Under the pieces are notes generated by a model that had not been told where the DNA came from, did not search any database, and was given only the letters and a program-made list of their open reading frames with translations. A stretch of 32,834 nucleotides of DNA, taken from Ignavibacteriales bacterium (GTDB lineage Bacteria > Bacteroidota > Ignavibacteria > UBA10030). The stretch's first letter is position 1. The number at the start of each line of letters is the position of its first letter. The DNA lies in assembly GCA_016192345.1 (NCBI GenBank), contig JACPUH010000013.1, positions 1 through 32,834 of the forward strand. Reading direction: 5' to 3'. The position numbers and the translations under genes were made by a program. This document shows positions 7,816 to 16,461 of this stretch, piece by piece.

Positions 7816-8660
7816 CGCAGGCTCTCTTCCAACGCCGTCCCCGCATCGGTTTTCTCGTCCCGGTACTTGATGATCACAGGAGTGTAGAGGGCGATATGAT
7901 GTTCTTTCGCAAACGGAGCCTCGATATGCCGGCTTCCCTGCACGACGACGGCCCCCTCCGGAATAACTAAGGCGTGATCCGCCGTCCTGCGATAGACCTC
8001 CTGCTTTGCCAGGTCGTACACTGGTGTGGATCCGGTCAGCACTACGCCTGCCCCGATCACCGCCCGGCGTTTCACGATAGTCCCTTCATAAATGCCGCAG
8101 TTGCCCCCGACCATCACATCGTCTTCGATAATGACAGGCATGGCTCCGATCGGTTCGAGCACCCCTCCGATCTGTGCCGCCGCGCTCAGATGGACGCGTT
8201 TGCCGATTTGAGCGCACGATCCGACCAGCGCATGCGAATCGACCATCGTTCCCTCATCGACGTATGCCCCCACATTGATGTAGGCGGGGGGCATGACGAC
8301 CACACTTTTTGCCACGTAGGACCCGTCGCGGATGGCCGTGCCTCCGGGGACAACCCTCACCTGGTTGTCGAGTGAAAGGCGCTTCAGAGGGTATGTGTTC
8401 TTGTCGAAGAAGCGGAACTGATCGTTGATCCCGATCTCCACCATCTCACCCAGCCGGAACCCGAGCAGGATCCCCTTCTTGACCCAGTTGTTGACAATCC
8501 AGCCGGCAGTGCTGCCGTTTGCCGTAGAACGCTGGGCGGCCCGGATCTCGCCGCCGTTCAGGAAGAACTTAAATTCATTGAAGGCGCGCAGCGCCGCTGT
8601 CCGGTCGAGCGTCCTGATGTCTTCCGCGTAGAACTGTTCGATCTGTTCGTGTAATGCCAT
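7812..8660 (-). CDS. dapD: Tetrahydrodipicolinate N-succinyltransferase
   Basis: Transfers succinyl from succinyl-CoA to tetrahydrodipicolinate, the committing step of the succinylase branch to meso-diaminopimelate and lysine. It is 282 residues, matching the family (about 275). The N-terminal helical domain (about 1-100) ends near the family-typical [15 protein letters not shown] left-handed beta-helix of hexapeptide repeats (about 105-230) follows, with [14 protein letters not shown] and [16 protein letters not shown]. This places the organism on the succinylase route rather than the DapL or acetylase routes. It is 12 bases downstream of dapA and overlaps the next gene by 4 bp, so the operon is tight. 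Downstream pathway genes (dapC, dapE, dapF, lysA) are not in the window. Confidence 0.96.
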   Translation of the reverse strand: MALHEQIEQFYAEDIRTLDRTAALRAFNEFKFFLNGGEIRAAQRSTANGSTAGWIVNNWVKKGILLGFRLGEMVEIGINDQFRFFDKNTYPLKRLSLDNQVRVVPGGTAIRDGSYVAKSVVVMPPAYINVGAYVDEGTMVDSHALVGSCAQIGKRVHLSAAAQIGGVLEPIGAMPVIIEDDVMVGGNCGIYEGTIVKRRAVIGAGVVLTGSTPVYDLAKQEVYRRTADHALVIPEGAVVVQGSRHIEAPFAKEHHIALYTPVIIKYRDEKTDAGTALEESLR

Positions 8661-8672
8661 GAGTTCTCTTTG

Positions 8673-9578
8673 TTACCGCGGTGTCTTGAGAAGTTTCAAC
8701 TCACGCAGCACCGCCGTAAGCTTGGTCCGGTTTGCCGGACTGATCGGCACGAGCGGCAGGCGATAGACCTCTTCGATCATCCCCATCATCGCGAGCGCTG
8801 CTTTGACTGGAATCGGGTTTGCTTCGATAAAATTAATGTTCATCAAGGGGAGCAGCTTGTTGTGCAACGCCCGGGCTTTTTCGAAGTTCCCCTTGAGGCC
8901 CTGCCTGACCAGTTCCGAGAAATCCCCTGGCGTTTCATTGGCCACCACGGAAATACAGCCGTCTCCTCCCAGCGCCATCATAGGGAGGGTGATCGCGTCG
9001 TCACCGGAGAGGAGGGAAAAATTCTTCGGTTTATGGAGGGCGATCTCCATGATTTGAGCAAAGTTTCCCGAGGCTTCCTTCACCGCCACGACGTTGGGAA
9101 TTTCCTCCGCCATGCGAAGGACCGTCGCCGCTTCGATATTTCCTCCGGTTCTGCCGGGGACATTATAAACGATGATCGGGATGTCGACCGCTTCGGCAAT
9201 CGCCCGGTAGTGCTGGTAATATCCTTCCTGCGTCGGCTTGTTATAGTATGGTCCGACAACAAGAGCGGCGTCGGCACCGGCCTTCCTAGCGTAACGTGTC
9301 TGTTCGATGGCTTCGGCGGTGTTGTTGCTCCCTGTGCCGGCGAAAATCTTCGCCCGTCCGTTTGCCGCCTCCAGCACTACGTCGAACACCCGGAAGTGTT
9401 CTTCATATTCCAGCGTCGGGCTTTCCCCGGTTGTTCCGACCGGGATCAGTGCCTCGACCCCTCCCCTGATCTGGAATTCCACAAGCTTCCGTAACGCTTT
9501 TTCATCGAGAGTGAGATCCCGTTTGAACGGGGTGACGATTGCCGTTCCCGTTCCCTGAAATTTTTTCCATGTTGCCAT
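8673..9578 (-). CDS. dapA: 4-Hydroxy-tetrahydrodipicolinate synthase
   Basis: Condenses pyruvate with aspartate semialdehyde in the lysine/diaminopimelate pathway. It is a 301-residue TIM barrel of normal length. Key features are GTTGE (48-52, the pyruvate-binding Thr-Thr pair), Tyr138 in IIVYNVPGRTG (catalytic Tyr and the GR substrate motif), and Lys167 in VAVKEASGN, which forms the Schiff base with pyruvate. All expected catalytic residues are present, so this is likely a true DapA rather than an NAL or KdgD-like paralogue; the neighbours dapB, dapD and lysC support this. Its ATG follows the dapB stop by one base (TAATATG), so translation is probably coupled. Confidence 0.97.
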   Translation of the reverse strand: MATWKKFQGTGTAIVTPFKRDLTLDEKALRKLVEFQIRGGVEALIPVGTTGESPTLEYEEHFRVFDVVLEAANGRAKIFAGTGSNNTAEAIEQTRYARKAGADAALVVGPYYNKPTQEGYYQHYRAIAEAVDIPIIVYNVPGRTGGNIEAATVLRMAEEIPNVVAVKEASGNFAQIMEIALHKPKNFSLLSGDDAITLPMMALGGDGCISVVANETPGDFSELVRQGLKGNFEKARALHNKLLPLMNINFIEANPIPVKAALAMMGMIEEVYRLPLVPISPANRTKLTAVLRELKLLKTPR

Positions 9579-9579
9579 A

Positions 9580-10320
9580 TTATTCCCCGGTTTTCAAGAA
9601 GTCCGCCAGTACATCTTCCATGGTGAATACTCCCGATTTTTTTTCGATCCATGCGGCTGCAAGGAGCGCTCCGAGGGCAAAGCCCGATCGGTTTTTTGCC
9701 GTGTGGGTGATCTCGATGCTGTCTGCCCCGGAGTCAAACGTGACACGATGGGTCCCAACGACGCTCCCGGCCCTCGTGGAAGCAATGGCAAGCTGATCCG
9801 GCCTGATCTTGCCCTCCGGGTTTTTTGCAAGGATTTCCTTTTTCCGATGAAGTTGCCGGATCAGGAGATCAGCCAGGGTCAAGGCAGTTCCGCTGGGACT
9901 ATCCAACTTTTCCTTGTGGTGGATTTCGTGGATGAATACATCGTACTCCGGAAGTTTATCCAGAATCTTCCCCCCCTGGTTGACAAGGCTGAACAGGATG
10001 TTGACACCGATGGAGAAGTTCGATGCATAGACGACCCCGATGTTGTTCTTTTGAGCGATCGCCCGGACCTCGGGCAATGCGTCATACCAGCCCGTCGTTC
10101 CGATGACGAGCGGCTTCCCCCATTCAGACCACTGCCTGACATGGCCGACCACCGACGATGGTGTGGCGTTATGGATTGCTACATCGGCTTTCCCGGCCGT
10201 TCCGGCGGAGGGGGGAGGGGATTTCGAATCGATCGTCAACACGATCTCGTCGCCCCGCTCAAGCGCGAGCCGTTCGATCTCTTTACCCATCTTTCCGTAT
10301 CCGATCAAGGCGATCTTCAA
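9580..10320 (-). CDS. dapB: 4-Hydroxy-tetrahydrodipicolinate reductase
   Basis: Reduces the DapA product to tetrahydrodipicolinate with NAD(P)H. I place the start at TTG 10320, giving MKIALIGYGKMGKEI, a 246-residue enzyme of usual size. An upstream in-frame ATG would add about 76 residues of non-homologous sequence inside lysC and is not used here. Motifs are the nucleotide-binding GYGKMG (7-12), IGTTGW (73-78), the catalytic EIHHKEK (132-138, His134/His135 and Lys138) and SPSGTA (141-146). The lysC stop lies two bases upstream, and GGGGTGA within the lysC end can act as Shine-Dalgarno, which supports the TTG and a coupled start. Confidence 0.95.
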   Translation of the reverse strand: MKIALIGYGKMGKEIERLALERGDEIVLTIDSKSPPPSAGTAGKADVAIHNATPSSVVGHVRQWSEWGKPLVIGTTGWYDALPEVRAIAQKNNIGVVYASNFSIGVNILFSLVNQGGKILDKLPEYDVFIHEIHHKEKLDSPSGTALTLADLLIRQLHRKKEILAKNPEGKIRPDQLAIASTRAGSVVGTHRVTFDSGADSIEITHTAKNRSGFALGALLAAAWIEKKSGVFTMEDVLADFLKTGE

Positions 10321-10322
10321 GG

Positions 10323-11717
10323 TCAGTTCACCCCGATGGATTCGAAGATCTCCAGGGCCGGGATCGGCTCGAAAAATTCGCCATGAAGGCGTTTGACCGC
10401 CTCGTTGATTTGCGCTTCGTCGATGACGAGGCTCATGTTGATCTCCGAGGCCCCCTGGGAGATCATCACCACGTTGATGTCGGCCAGGGCGCGGAAGATA
10501 CGGTCGGCGATACCGACCGTTGAATGCATTTGTTCGCCGACGATGCAAAGGATAGCCTTATTGTTCAACACCGAGACCTCGGCAAACTGTTCGAGGTCCT
10601 TCACAATGTCCCCCAGCTGGTTTGAATTATCGATGGTCAACGACACGGCGACCTCGGAGGTGGCGACCAGATCGACCGGCGTGGTATGCCTGCTGAAGAC
10701 GGAGAAGATCGACTCGAGAAAGCCGTACGCCATCAGCATGCGGGTCGACTGGATGTTGATGACGGTGATCCCCTTCTTGGAGGCGATCGATTTCACTGCC
10801 GCGTTGGATTTCGGGGGATCGGCCACGATCCGGGTGCCGGTGGAATTCGGGCGCTTCGAATTCAGGACGATGACCGGGATGTTTTTCTTCACCGCCGGCA
10901 GAATGGTGCTTGGGTGCAGAACCCTCGCGCCGAAATAGGCAAGTTCCGATGCTTCCCGGAAGGAGATGACTTTCAGTTTCTTTGCTGCGGTGACAATACG
11001 CGGGTCGGCGGTCAACACGCCGTCAACATCGGTCCAGATTTGAATTTCCTCGGCCCCTAGCGTGGCCCCGATGATGGCTGCGGAATAGTCTGAGCCGCCC
11101 CGACCGAGGGTTGTGGTAATCCCGTTGACCGTCGAACCGATGAACCCCTGAGTCACGATGATGGTCCCGGAGGCAATTTTCGGGGCGAGCAGGGCACGGG
11201 TCCTTTCCTCAATGTGGGGAAAGAGCGGGGTGGCGCTCACGTAGCGGTCGTCGGTCACCATAAACGAACGGGCATCGACCAACTCGGCAGGAAGGCCATG
11301 TTCCACCATTGCCCGGGCCACGATCAAGGTTGAAAGGCGCTCCCCCACGGAGGCGATGGCATCGCGCGAACGATTGGTGAGTTCACCGAGGATGGCAATC
11401 CCCTGGCACAGGTTCTTCATCTCGTCAAACCGGCGGCGTACTTCGAGGATCAGTTCCTGGATGTTTGAACGTTGTGTGATGAGATTCTCAAGGATGAGGA
11501 CGTGGCGTTCCAGGAGTTCGTTCAGCAAACGGTTTGCGTCGTCCAGTTTACTCTCGACCGCAAACTGTGCCGTCCCCAGGAGGGTGTTGGTGGCTCCTGC
11601 GATGGCGGAAAGGACCACGACCGGATTCCGCTGTCGCTCCCTGGAGACGACTTCGATCATCGTATTCATGGCACGGGCATCCTCCACCGACGTGCCGCCA
11701 AACTTCATGACGATCAT
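10323..11717 (-). CDS. lysC: Aspartate kinase (monofunctional, LysC-type)
   Basis: Phosphorylates aspartate, the first step to lysine, threonine and methionine. It is 464 residues: an N-terminal amino-acid-kinase domain (about 1-290) starting with KFGGTSVED (5-13) and holding the TTLGRGGSD nucleotide/substrate loop, then two ACT domains (about 310-380 and 390-460) with VATSEVAVSL and the family motif ISQGASEINMS. The ACT pair predicts feedback control, most likely by lysine since the gene sits with dapB-dapA-dapD. No homoserine dehydrogenase is fused. The start at 11717 is backed by a strong GAGGGAGGG Shine-Dalgarno about 6 bases upstream. The gene follows the PfkB kinase by 13 bases. Confidence 0.97.
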   Translation of the reverse strand: MIVMKFGGTSVEDARAMNTMIEVVSRERQRNPVVVLSAIAGATNTLLGTAQFAVESKLDDANRLLNELLERHVLILENLITQRSNIQELILEVRRRFDEMKNLCQGIAILGELTNRSRDAIASVGERLSTLIVARAMVEHGLPAELVDARSFMVTDDRYVSATPLFPHIEERTRALLAPKIASGTIIVTQGFIGSTVNGITTTLGRGGSDYSAAIIGATLGAEEIQIWTDVDGVLTADPRIVTAAKKLKVISFREASELAYFGARVLHPSTILPAVKKNIPVIVLNSKRPNSTGTRIVADPPKSNAAVKSIASKKGITVINIQSTRMLMAYGFLESIFSVFSRHTTPVDLVATSEVAVSLTIDNSNQLGDIVKDLEQFAEVSVLNNKAILCIVGEQMHSTVGIADRIFRALADINVVMISQGASEINMSLVIDEAQINEAVKRLHGEFFEPIPALEIFESIGVN

Positions 11718-11730
11718 GCTGATCCCTCCC

Positions 11731-12675
11731 TCATCGTGTCCCCGTCTCCGGGATTCCTGGTACCGGCTCGGGGGTTATCCGGAGGCCTTCGAAACCTCGC
11801 ATCGTGGCTTTGCGCGCGGCCAGTGTGGTTGCAATCGTCGCAGCTTTTTCCATGTCCTTGGTTCTGATCGTTTCGAGAAACCATGCCGCTCCGAAGACAT
11901 CACCGCAACCGGTGGTGTCGAGCACGTCCGCCACCGGAACGGCGGGGATCTCATGACGAAACGCTTTCTTGTGCTCCTGACGGATCAGTGTCGCTCCCCG
12001 TTCACCCCGCGTAATGAGGAAAGCATTTACCATTAAGGGGAGGAGTTGGTTGATCAGGGTCGGTTCATCATACCGCTCGGCACTCAGGCCTGCGGCCTCT
12101 TCTTCGTTCATTTGGATGGAATGGATCATAAAACACCATCGCCGCCAGTCGGTCAGGGAACGGCGAAAACGCCCCTGGTCCTGATCGATGCCGAGGGTGA
12201 GCGAGTGGAAGTCAAAATGGATCGGCGTCCCCTGGTCCCGCACCTGCATCCGGATATAATCTAACGTTTCCAGCGTCAAATCAAAACCTGATGCCATATT
12301 AATCAACACGCCGTCAGCGTCGAGATGCGGTTTGATTTTCGCGAACGGGATCGGTGGAGTGAGGTGTTTCGAGCACTGGACCCGACTGCCGGCTGCCCCG
12401 GGGAAATAATGGACCTCGTTCGTGGGTCCCTTGACCTTGAACACGCCTTTGGTTTCGACGTTGCCAAACGATTCCAGGGTTTGGATGACGGTCTCGTGAT
12501 CTTTTTCCCCCACCCCAAAAACGGGGGTCACACGATCATCGCTCCCAAGAAGCGTTGCCGCAGTGGCGAGGGAGTATAGTATCCCCCCAAGGCTTTCGTG
12601 TACTTCCTCCGTGCCGTTCTGACCGGAAAGGTGGTGTACGTCCCTGGCCAGATGTCCGATAATGACGAGTTTCAA
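11731..12675 (-). CDS. PfkB/ribokinase-family sugar kinase
   Basis: A 314-residue ATP-dependent kinase of the ribokinase fold. The C-terminal signature DTTGCGDVFGAAW (253-265) carries the catalytic base Asp259 and the anion hole; it has Cys where Ala is usual. The N-terminal GHLARD and LGGILYSLATAATLLG are the substrate-binding glycine region in degenerate form. ITRGERGA near 221-228 is the usual pre-signature strand. The start is TTG at 12675 (MKLVIIGHLARDVHH); I see no ATG alternative. The substrate cannot be told: sugars, nucleosides and sugar phosphates are all possible. Its place between a HisA-like gene and lysC gives no direct clue. Confidence 0.87.
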   Translation of the reverse strand: MKLVIIGHLARDVHHLSGQNGTEEVHESLGGILYSLATAATLLGSDDRVTPVFGVGEKDHETVIQTLESFGNVETKGVFKVKGPTNEVHYFPGAAGSRVQCSKHLTPPIPFAKIKPHLDADGVLINMASGFDLTLETLDYIRMQVRDQGTPIHFDFHSLTLGIDQDQGRFRRSLTDWRRWCFMIHSIQMNEEEAAGLSAERYDEPTLINQLLPLMVNAFLITRGERGATLIRQEHKKAFRHEIPAVPVADVLDTTGCGDVFGAAWFLETIRTKDMEKAATIATTLAARKATMRGFEGLRITPEPVPGIPETGTR

Positions 12676-12690
12676 GAAGGCTTATGGTTA

Positions 12691-12722
12691 ATTGAGTGAT
12701 TGGTTCATTGGTGCATTGGAGG
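12691..12722. repeat. Four imperfect 8-bp tandem repeats in the HisA-like/PfkB gap
   Basis: ATTGAGTG, ATTGGTTC, ATTGGTGC and ATTGGAGG lie head to tail, all sharing ATTG plus mostly G at position 5. The block sits in the 70-bp gap between the HisA-like stop and the TTG start of the PfkB gene. Confidence 0.55.
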
Positions 12723-12745
12723 AGGCTTCACATCGTGTGATGTTT

Positions 12746-13510
12746 CTACATTCGCCGTGTCGGTCCGAGGTCCGTTAATTCCTCCTCGTTGAGGCGCCAG
12801 AGCCTCTGGCAGGGGAACCGGTTTTCGTAGAGCGCTCTTCCGACGATCACCGAATCGACACCAAATTTTTCCAATTCCTGCAGGACAAGCAGATCGCGAT
12901 ACCCTTGGATCCCTCCTTGGGCGGTCACGCGCACGCTCGCCATCGTGGCGAGGTCCCTGAGGGCGGAGATGTTCAACTGTTTGGACTTTCCATCCTCCGC
13001 AATATCGGAATACACCACCCGCATGATCCCTATTTTTTTCATTTGACGGGCGAATGCAACGGGGGAGTGATCGATTTCTTTTTTTCCCCCTTCGGTTCTT
13101 ATATGGCCGTTCCTTCCTTCAATGGCGATCGCGATCCTGCGCGCCCCAAGCTCTTTGACAAGCCGCTCCACAAGGGCCGGATTGTTCACCGCGGCGGTCC
13201 CCAACACGACCCGATACACGCCCAGCTCCAGCACGCTTTTAATTTCTTCATAGTCGCGCAATCCACCCCCCACCTGAACGGGGATGTCCACCGCCTCCAC
13301 CATGCGTTTGATCGTATCGAGGTTCCGAAGCGTTCCTGTCTCAACGCCGTCGACATCGACCACATGGAGTGTCTTTGCGTTCTCTCCACGCCAGAGTACA
13401 GCCATCTTCACAGGATCGACGGAATAATTATGTTCCGATCCCGGAGTGCCGTGAACGAGCTGGACACACTCGCCGCGGCGGATCTCTATGGAGGGGAAAA
13501 TCAGCAGCAT
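12746..13510 (-). CDS. HisA-like (beta/alpha)8 isomerase with altered catalytic residues
   Basis: A 254-residue protein of the HisA/HisF half-barrel-duplication family; HisA isomerises ProFAR to PRFAR in histidine synthesis. The start at 13510 gives MLLIFPSIEIRRGEC, the usual beginning; an ATG 24 bases upstream abuts a terminator T-run and adds non-family residues. Family landmarks are clear: VVDVDG (50-55), VQVGGGLRDYEEI (78-90), VVLGTAAV (101-108), TAQGGI and IVGRALYE. The two catalytic aspartates of HisA (general acid and base on strands 1 and 5) are replaced by Glu9 (SIEIRRGE) and Glu131 (IAIEGRNG). No his gene is nearby. It may be a HisA with shifted chemistry or a paralogue with another substrate; plain HisA activity is uncertain. 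Confidence 0.85.
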   Translation of the reverse strand: MLLIFPSIEIRRGECVQLVHGTPGSEHNYSVDPVKMAVLWRGENAKTLHVVDVDGVETGTLRNLDTIKRMVEAVDIPVQVGGGLRDYEEIKSVLELGVYRVVLGTAAVNNPALVERLVKELGARRIAIAIEGRNGHIRTEGGKKEIDHSPVAFARQMKKIGIMRVVYSDIAEDGKSKQLNISALRDLATMASVRVTAQGGIQGYRDLLVLQELEKFGVDSVIVGRALYENRFPCQRLWRLNEEELTDLGPTRRM

Positions 13511-13535
13511 GGGGGCAGCACCCCGCTTCATCATG

Positions 13536-13561
13536 AAAAAAAGCCCACCGTCAAAGGTGGG
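13536..13561 (-). terminator. Rho-independent terminator below the hybrid kinase
   Basis: On the minus strand CCCACC pairs with GGTGGG around a 6-base loop, followed by C and seven T. It lies 130 bases past the stop of the hybrid kinase and ends the signalling cluster. Its T-run is followed within a few bases by the HisA-like gene, which must therefore have its own promoter or rely on read-through. Confidence 0.8.
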
Positions 13562-13690
13562 TAAGGGTTGTTGTCTGACCTGACGGAGGGAAAATGCGCA
13601 GATTTCGCGTGAAATTCAAGGCAGGATACGGAAGGAACGAGGGTTGGCTTTCGGCAGATGCGAGAGAGGGGAAAGACGCCAGGCGGATCC

Positions 13691-15976
13691 TTATGCTCGC
13701 ATCAATATTTCTGAAATAGACTCAAGCAGCACATCGGATGTAAACGGTTTTTGAAGAAAGGCAACCCGCTGCTGATCGTCGAGGGAATTCAGTGTGACGC
13801 TCTCGGCGAGTCCACTCATAACCACAAACCGTTGATCCGGCTTGATCTTGAGAATCTCTTTGATCATGGCTATTCCGTCCATCCTTGGCATCATGATGTC
13901 AGTGAGGATGAGGGAGATGTCGATCTGTCGCTGTTGGAACAGCGAAACGGCCTCGTCCCCGTCTGACGCAGTAAGCACACGAAACCCGCAACCTTCCAGG
14001 GTGGTCACCGTCACCTCACGGATGGCTGCTTCATCATCTACAACCATGATAAGTTCATTCCGCCCGACGATGGTGATATTGGCACGCCGGGCAGGGGGTG
14101 ATTGCTGCGGTGCAGTATCCGAAATGGGGAAGTACACGCTGAACTCCGTTCCCTTGCCGACCTCGCTCCTGACATCGATGAACCCACCGTGGGCCTTGAC
14201 GATTCCCAGGACCGTGGAAAGACCGAGCCCCGTCCCTTTCCCATATTCCTTGGTGGTGAAAAAAGGATCGAAGACTTGATCAAGGACTTCCGGTGGAATG
14301 CCCGTTCCCGTGTCCCGCACGGAAAGGAGAACGTAGGGCCCGACTTTTGCCAGGGGATTTCGTCGCGCGAACCGCTCATCCAGCTCAACGTTGTTCGCCG
14401 TGATGGTCAACTCACCGCCGTCGGGCATGGCGTCACGCGCGTTGATGAAGAGATTCATGAGAGTTTGATGCACCTGGGTTGCGTCGCCGAGAATCGTCCG
14501 GAGATCCTTAGCCAGGTTTTCAGAAATCCGGATCGATTTTGGGAAAGTCTCTTTCCCGATGCTCACAATTTCCCTGATGATGTGGCGCGGCTGCAGGAGG
14601 ACCCGCTCCCCCTCCACCCCCCGGGCAAACGTCAGGACCTGCTTGATCATATCCGCCCCCCGTTTGGCGCTTGCTTCAACGGTATCGAGGAGTTTCAAAG
14701 TCTTCGGGTCGACGCTCTCGCGCCGTAAAATCGCGGCCGCCATCATGATCGGGCCTAGGATGTTATTGAGGTCGTGGGCGATTCCCCCGGCGAGCGTGCC
14801 GATGCTTTCGAGCCGTTGCACCCTCAGGAATTGTCGTTCGAGTTTTTTCAGTTCGGTGATATCTTCGTCCACGACGTAGATGAATTTCGGCCGTTGCTCT
14901 GCGTCCTGCACCAGCGTCCAACTGCTCGCGATAATGACCTCCGCGCCGTCCCGGCGTCGGCGTATCCACTCCCCCCGCCAGTCGAGTTCCCGCAGAACGG
15001 TTCTTTTTGTATCTTCGTACTTGGACCAGAGTTCGTCGGGCAAGCAGAGTGAGACCGGTTTTTCCAGGATCTCATCCCGTTTCCATCCATAGAGCTGCTC
15101 TGCTCCCGTATTCCAGAAGGTGACGCGGTCATCCATGGTCAGGACCATGATTGCTTCGGAACCTACATCCAGCAGCGCCGCCTGCTCGCGGATTTTTTCA
15201 TCAAGCCTCTTGCTCTCGGTGACGTCGATCATCGAAGCGACGCTTGTCATGCTCCGGGGGATCATCGCGATCGTGAGGAGAATGGTGCGGAGTTCACCGT
15301 TGCGGTGGATGAACCGGAATTCGTACATCGAAGGAGCCGTCGCAGGTTCCTTCCGCCGGAAGCCAAGGTACTGTTTCATGGACTCAAGGTCTTCCTTGGC
15401 AATAAATTCGTTCCATTTCCTCTTTCCTTCAATCTCTTGCTTGCTGTAGCCCGAAAGTTTTGTAAAGATGGAATTGACCAGCTGGATCGTGAAATCCTCC
15501 CCGATCAGCGCCAGTGCCGTGCCGCTTGCCTCAAAGATCGTCCGATATTTTTCCTCCGATTGGGCAACCTGGAGTTCGGCGGCTTCCCGCCTGGCGTGTT
15601 CCTCTTTCTCGCGGAGTGCCCTTGCGATGACCGACGGGAGCCGGTTGAGATTTCCTTTGAGTACGTAATCCGTAGCGCCGTTTTTCAGGGATTCAATCGC
15701 CCGCTCTTCGCCGATTGTTCCGGAGACGAAGATGAACGGGACATTGGGGCGTTGTTGTTGAGCGAGTTTCAGCGCGCTCATCCCATCAAAGGAAGGGAGG
15801 TTAAAGTCGCTCAGGATAAGATCGGGATCTTGCGTGGTGAGGGCGTCGGAATATGCCGAAAAATTGTCCACTACCTTCACCGTACAGAGGAACCCCTGTC
15901 GTTGGAGCGTCTCTTGGATGAACTCCGCATCGATCTTGTTGTCTTCGAGATGAAGAATTCGAAGAAGGTCGGCCAT
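13691..15976 (-). CDS. Soluble hybrid histidine kinase: REC-PAS-PAS-HisKA-HATPase-REC
   Basis: A 761-residue cytoplasmic sensor with no membrane segment. Domains in order are an N-terminal receiver (1-120, phospho-acceptor Asp57 in LSDFNLP), PAS (about 140-255), PAS (about 262-378), HisKA with phospho-His401 in GGIAHDLNNIL, HATPase (about 495-615; N-box NLFINARDAM, DTGTGIP, GKGTGLGLS), and a C-terminal receiver (640-761, Asp693 in LTDIMMPRMDG). With a receiver at each end it can both receive phosphate from another kinase and pass it on. The Rcp1-like receiver gene lies 29 bases upstream and a CHASE3 kinase before that, so it probably belongs to their relay. A Shine-Dalgarno (GAGGA) precedes the ATG. 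The signal is unknown. Confidence 0.95.
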   Translation of the reverse strand: MADLLRILHLEDNKIDAEFIQETLQRQGFLCTVKVVDNFSAYSDALTTQDPDLILSDFNLPSFDGMSALKLAQQQRPNVPFIFVSGTIGEERAIESLKNGATDYVLKGNLNRLPSVIARALREKEEHARREAAELQVAQSEEKYRTIFEASGTALALIGEDFTIQLVNSIFTKLSGYSKQEIEGKRKWNEFIAKEDLESMKQYLGFRRKEPATAPSMYEFRFIHRNGELRTILLTIAMIPRSMTSVASMIDVTESKRLDEKIREQAALLDVGSEAIMVLTMDDRVTFWNTGAEQLYGWKRDEILEKPVSLCLPDELWSKYEDTKRTVLRELDWRGEWIRRRRDGAEVIIASSWTLVQDAEQRPKFIYVVDEDITELKKLERQFLRVQRLESIGTLAGGIAHDLNNILGPIMMAAAILRRESVDPKTLKLLDTVEASAKRGADMIKQVLTFARGVEGERVLLQPRHIIREIVSIGKETFPKSIRISENLAKDLRTILGDATQVHQTLMNLFINARDAMPDGGELTITANNVELDERFARRNPLAKVGPYVLLSVRDTGTGIPPEVLDQVFDPFFTTKEYGKGTGLGLSTVLGIVKAHGGFIDVRSEVGKGTEFSVYFPISDTAPQQSPPARRANITIVGRNELIMVVDDEAAIREVTVTTLEGCGFRVLTASDGDEAVSLFQQRQIDISLILTDIMMPRMDGIAMIKEILKIKPDQRFVVMSGLAESVTLNSLDDQQRVAFLQKPFTSDVLLESISEILMRA

Positions 15977-16005
15977 CGCGTTATCCTCGAAAAGTCGGTG
16001 GTTGA

Positions 16006-16461
16006 TCAGTTTCTTTGCTTGATGCTTCCCGGAGGTGTTTCATTGATCACAGCCCAGAAGAGCCCCAGCTCACTCACTACCTTCACAAACTTGTCGAAAT
16101 CGACGGGTTTGACGACATACGCGTTCACCCCCAAACGGTAACTTTCAATGAGGTCCTTCTCTTCCCGGGAGGAGGTGAGCATCACCACGGGGATCATATT
16201 GAGGCTGCTATCCGCTTTGAGGTGGCGGAGTACCTCCAGTCCATCGACCTTCGGCATTTTGATATCGAGAAGGATGACTGCAGGATTGCCGGGGCCCCTC
16301 GTGGCAAAACTACCCCGCCGGTACAGGTAGTCGAGGGCCTCGGCCCCGTCGCGGGTTACGATCACCTCGTTGGCAAGATTGTGCTCTTCGAGTGCGGCAA
16401 GGGTCAATTCAACGTCACGGGCGCTGTCTTCCACGAGCATGATGCGTTTGAGCTCATTCAT
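16006..16461 (-). CDS. Rcp1-like single-domain response regulator
   Basis: A 151-residue stand-alone receiver with no output domain. The start at 16461 (MNELKRIMLVEDSARD) overlaps the stop of the kinase gene upstream (ATGA), which implies translational coupling; an upstream ATG would lie inside that kinase. It keeps the acidic pair in VEDS, phospho-acceptor Asp66 in ILLDIKMPKVDG, the conserved Thr/Ser in MLTSS and the lysine in VVKPVDF. The long beta3-alpha region and ED start are typical of the Rcp1 group that partners phytochrome-like and PAS kinases. It likely carries phosphate from the 16458-19256 kinase, possibly to the double-receiver kinase downstream. Confidence 0.93.
   Translation of the reverse strand: MNELKRIMLVEDSARDVELTLAALEEHNLANEVIVTRDGAEALDYLYRRGSFATRGPGNPAVILLDIKMPKVDGLEVLRHLKADSSLNMIPVVMLTSSREEKDLIESYRLGVNAYVVKPVDFDKFVKVVSELGLFWAVINETPPGSIKQRN

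Noticed and set aside
10321..10548. N-terminal extension of dapB to an upstream ATG
   Set aside because: The added residues overlap lysC in another frame and match no DapB feature; the TTG at 10320 gives the normal start with a Shine-Dalgarno.
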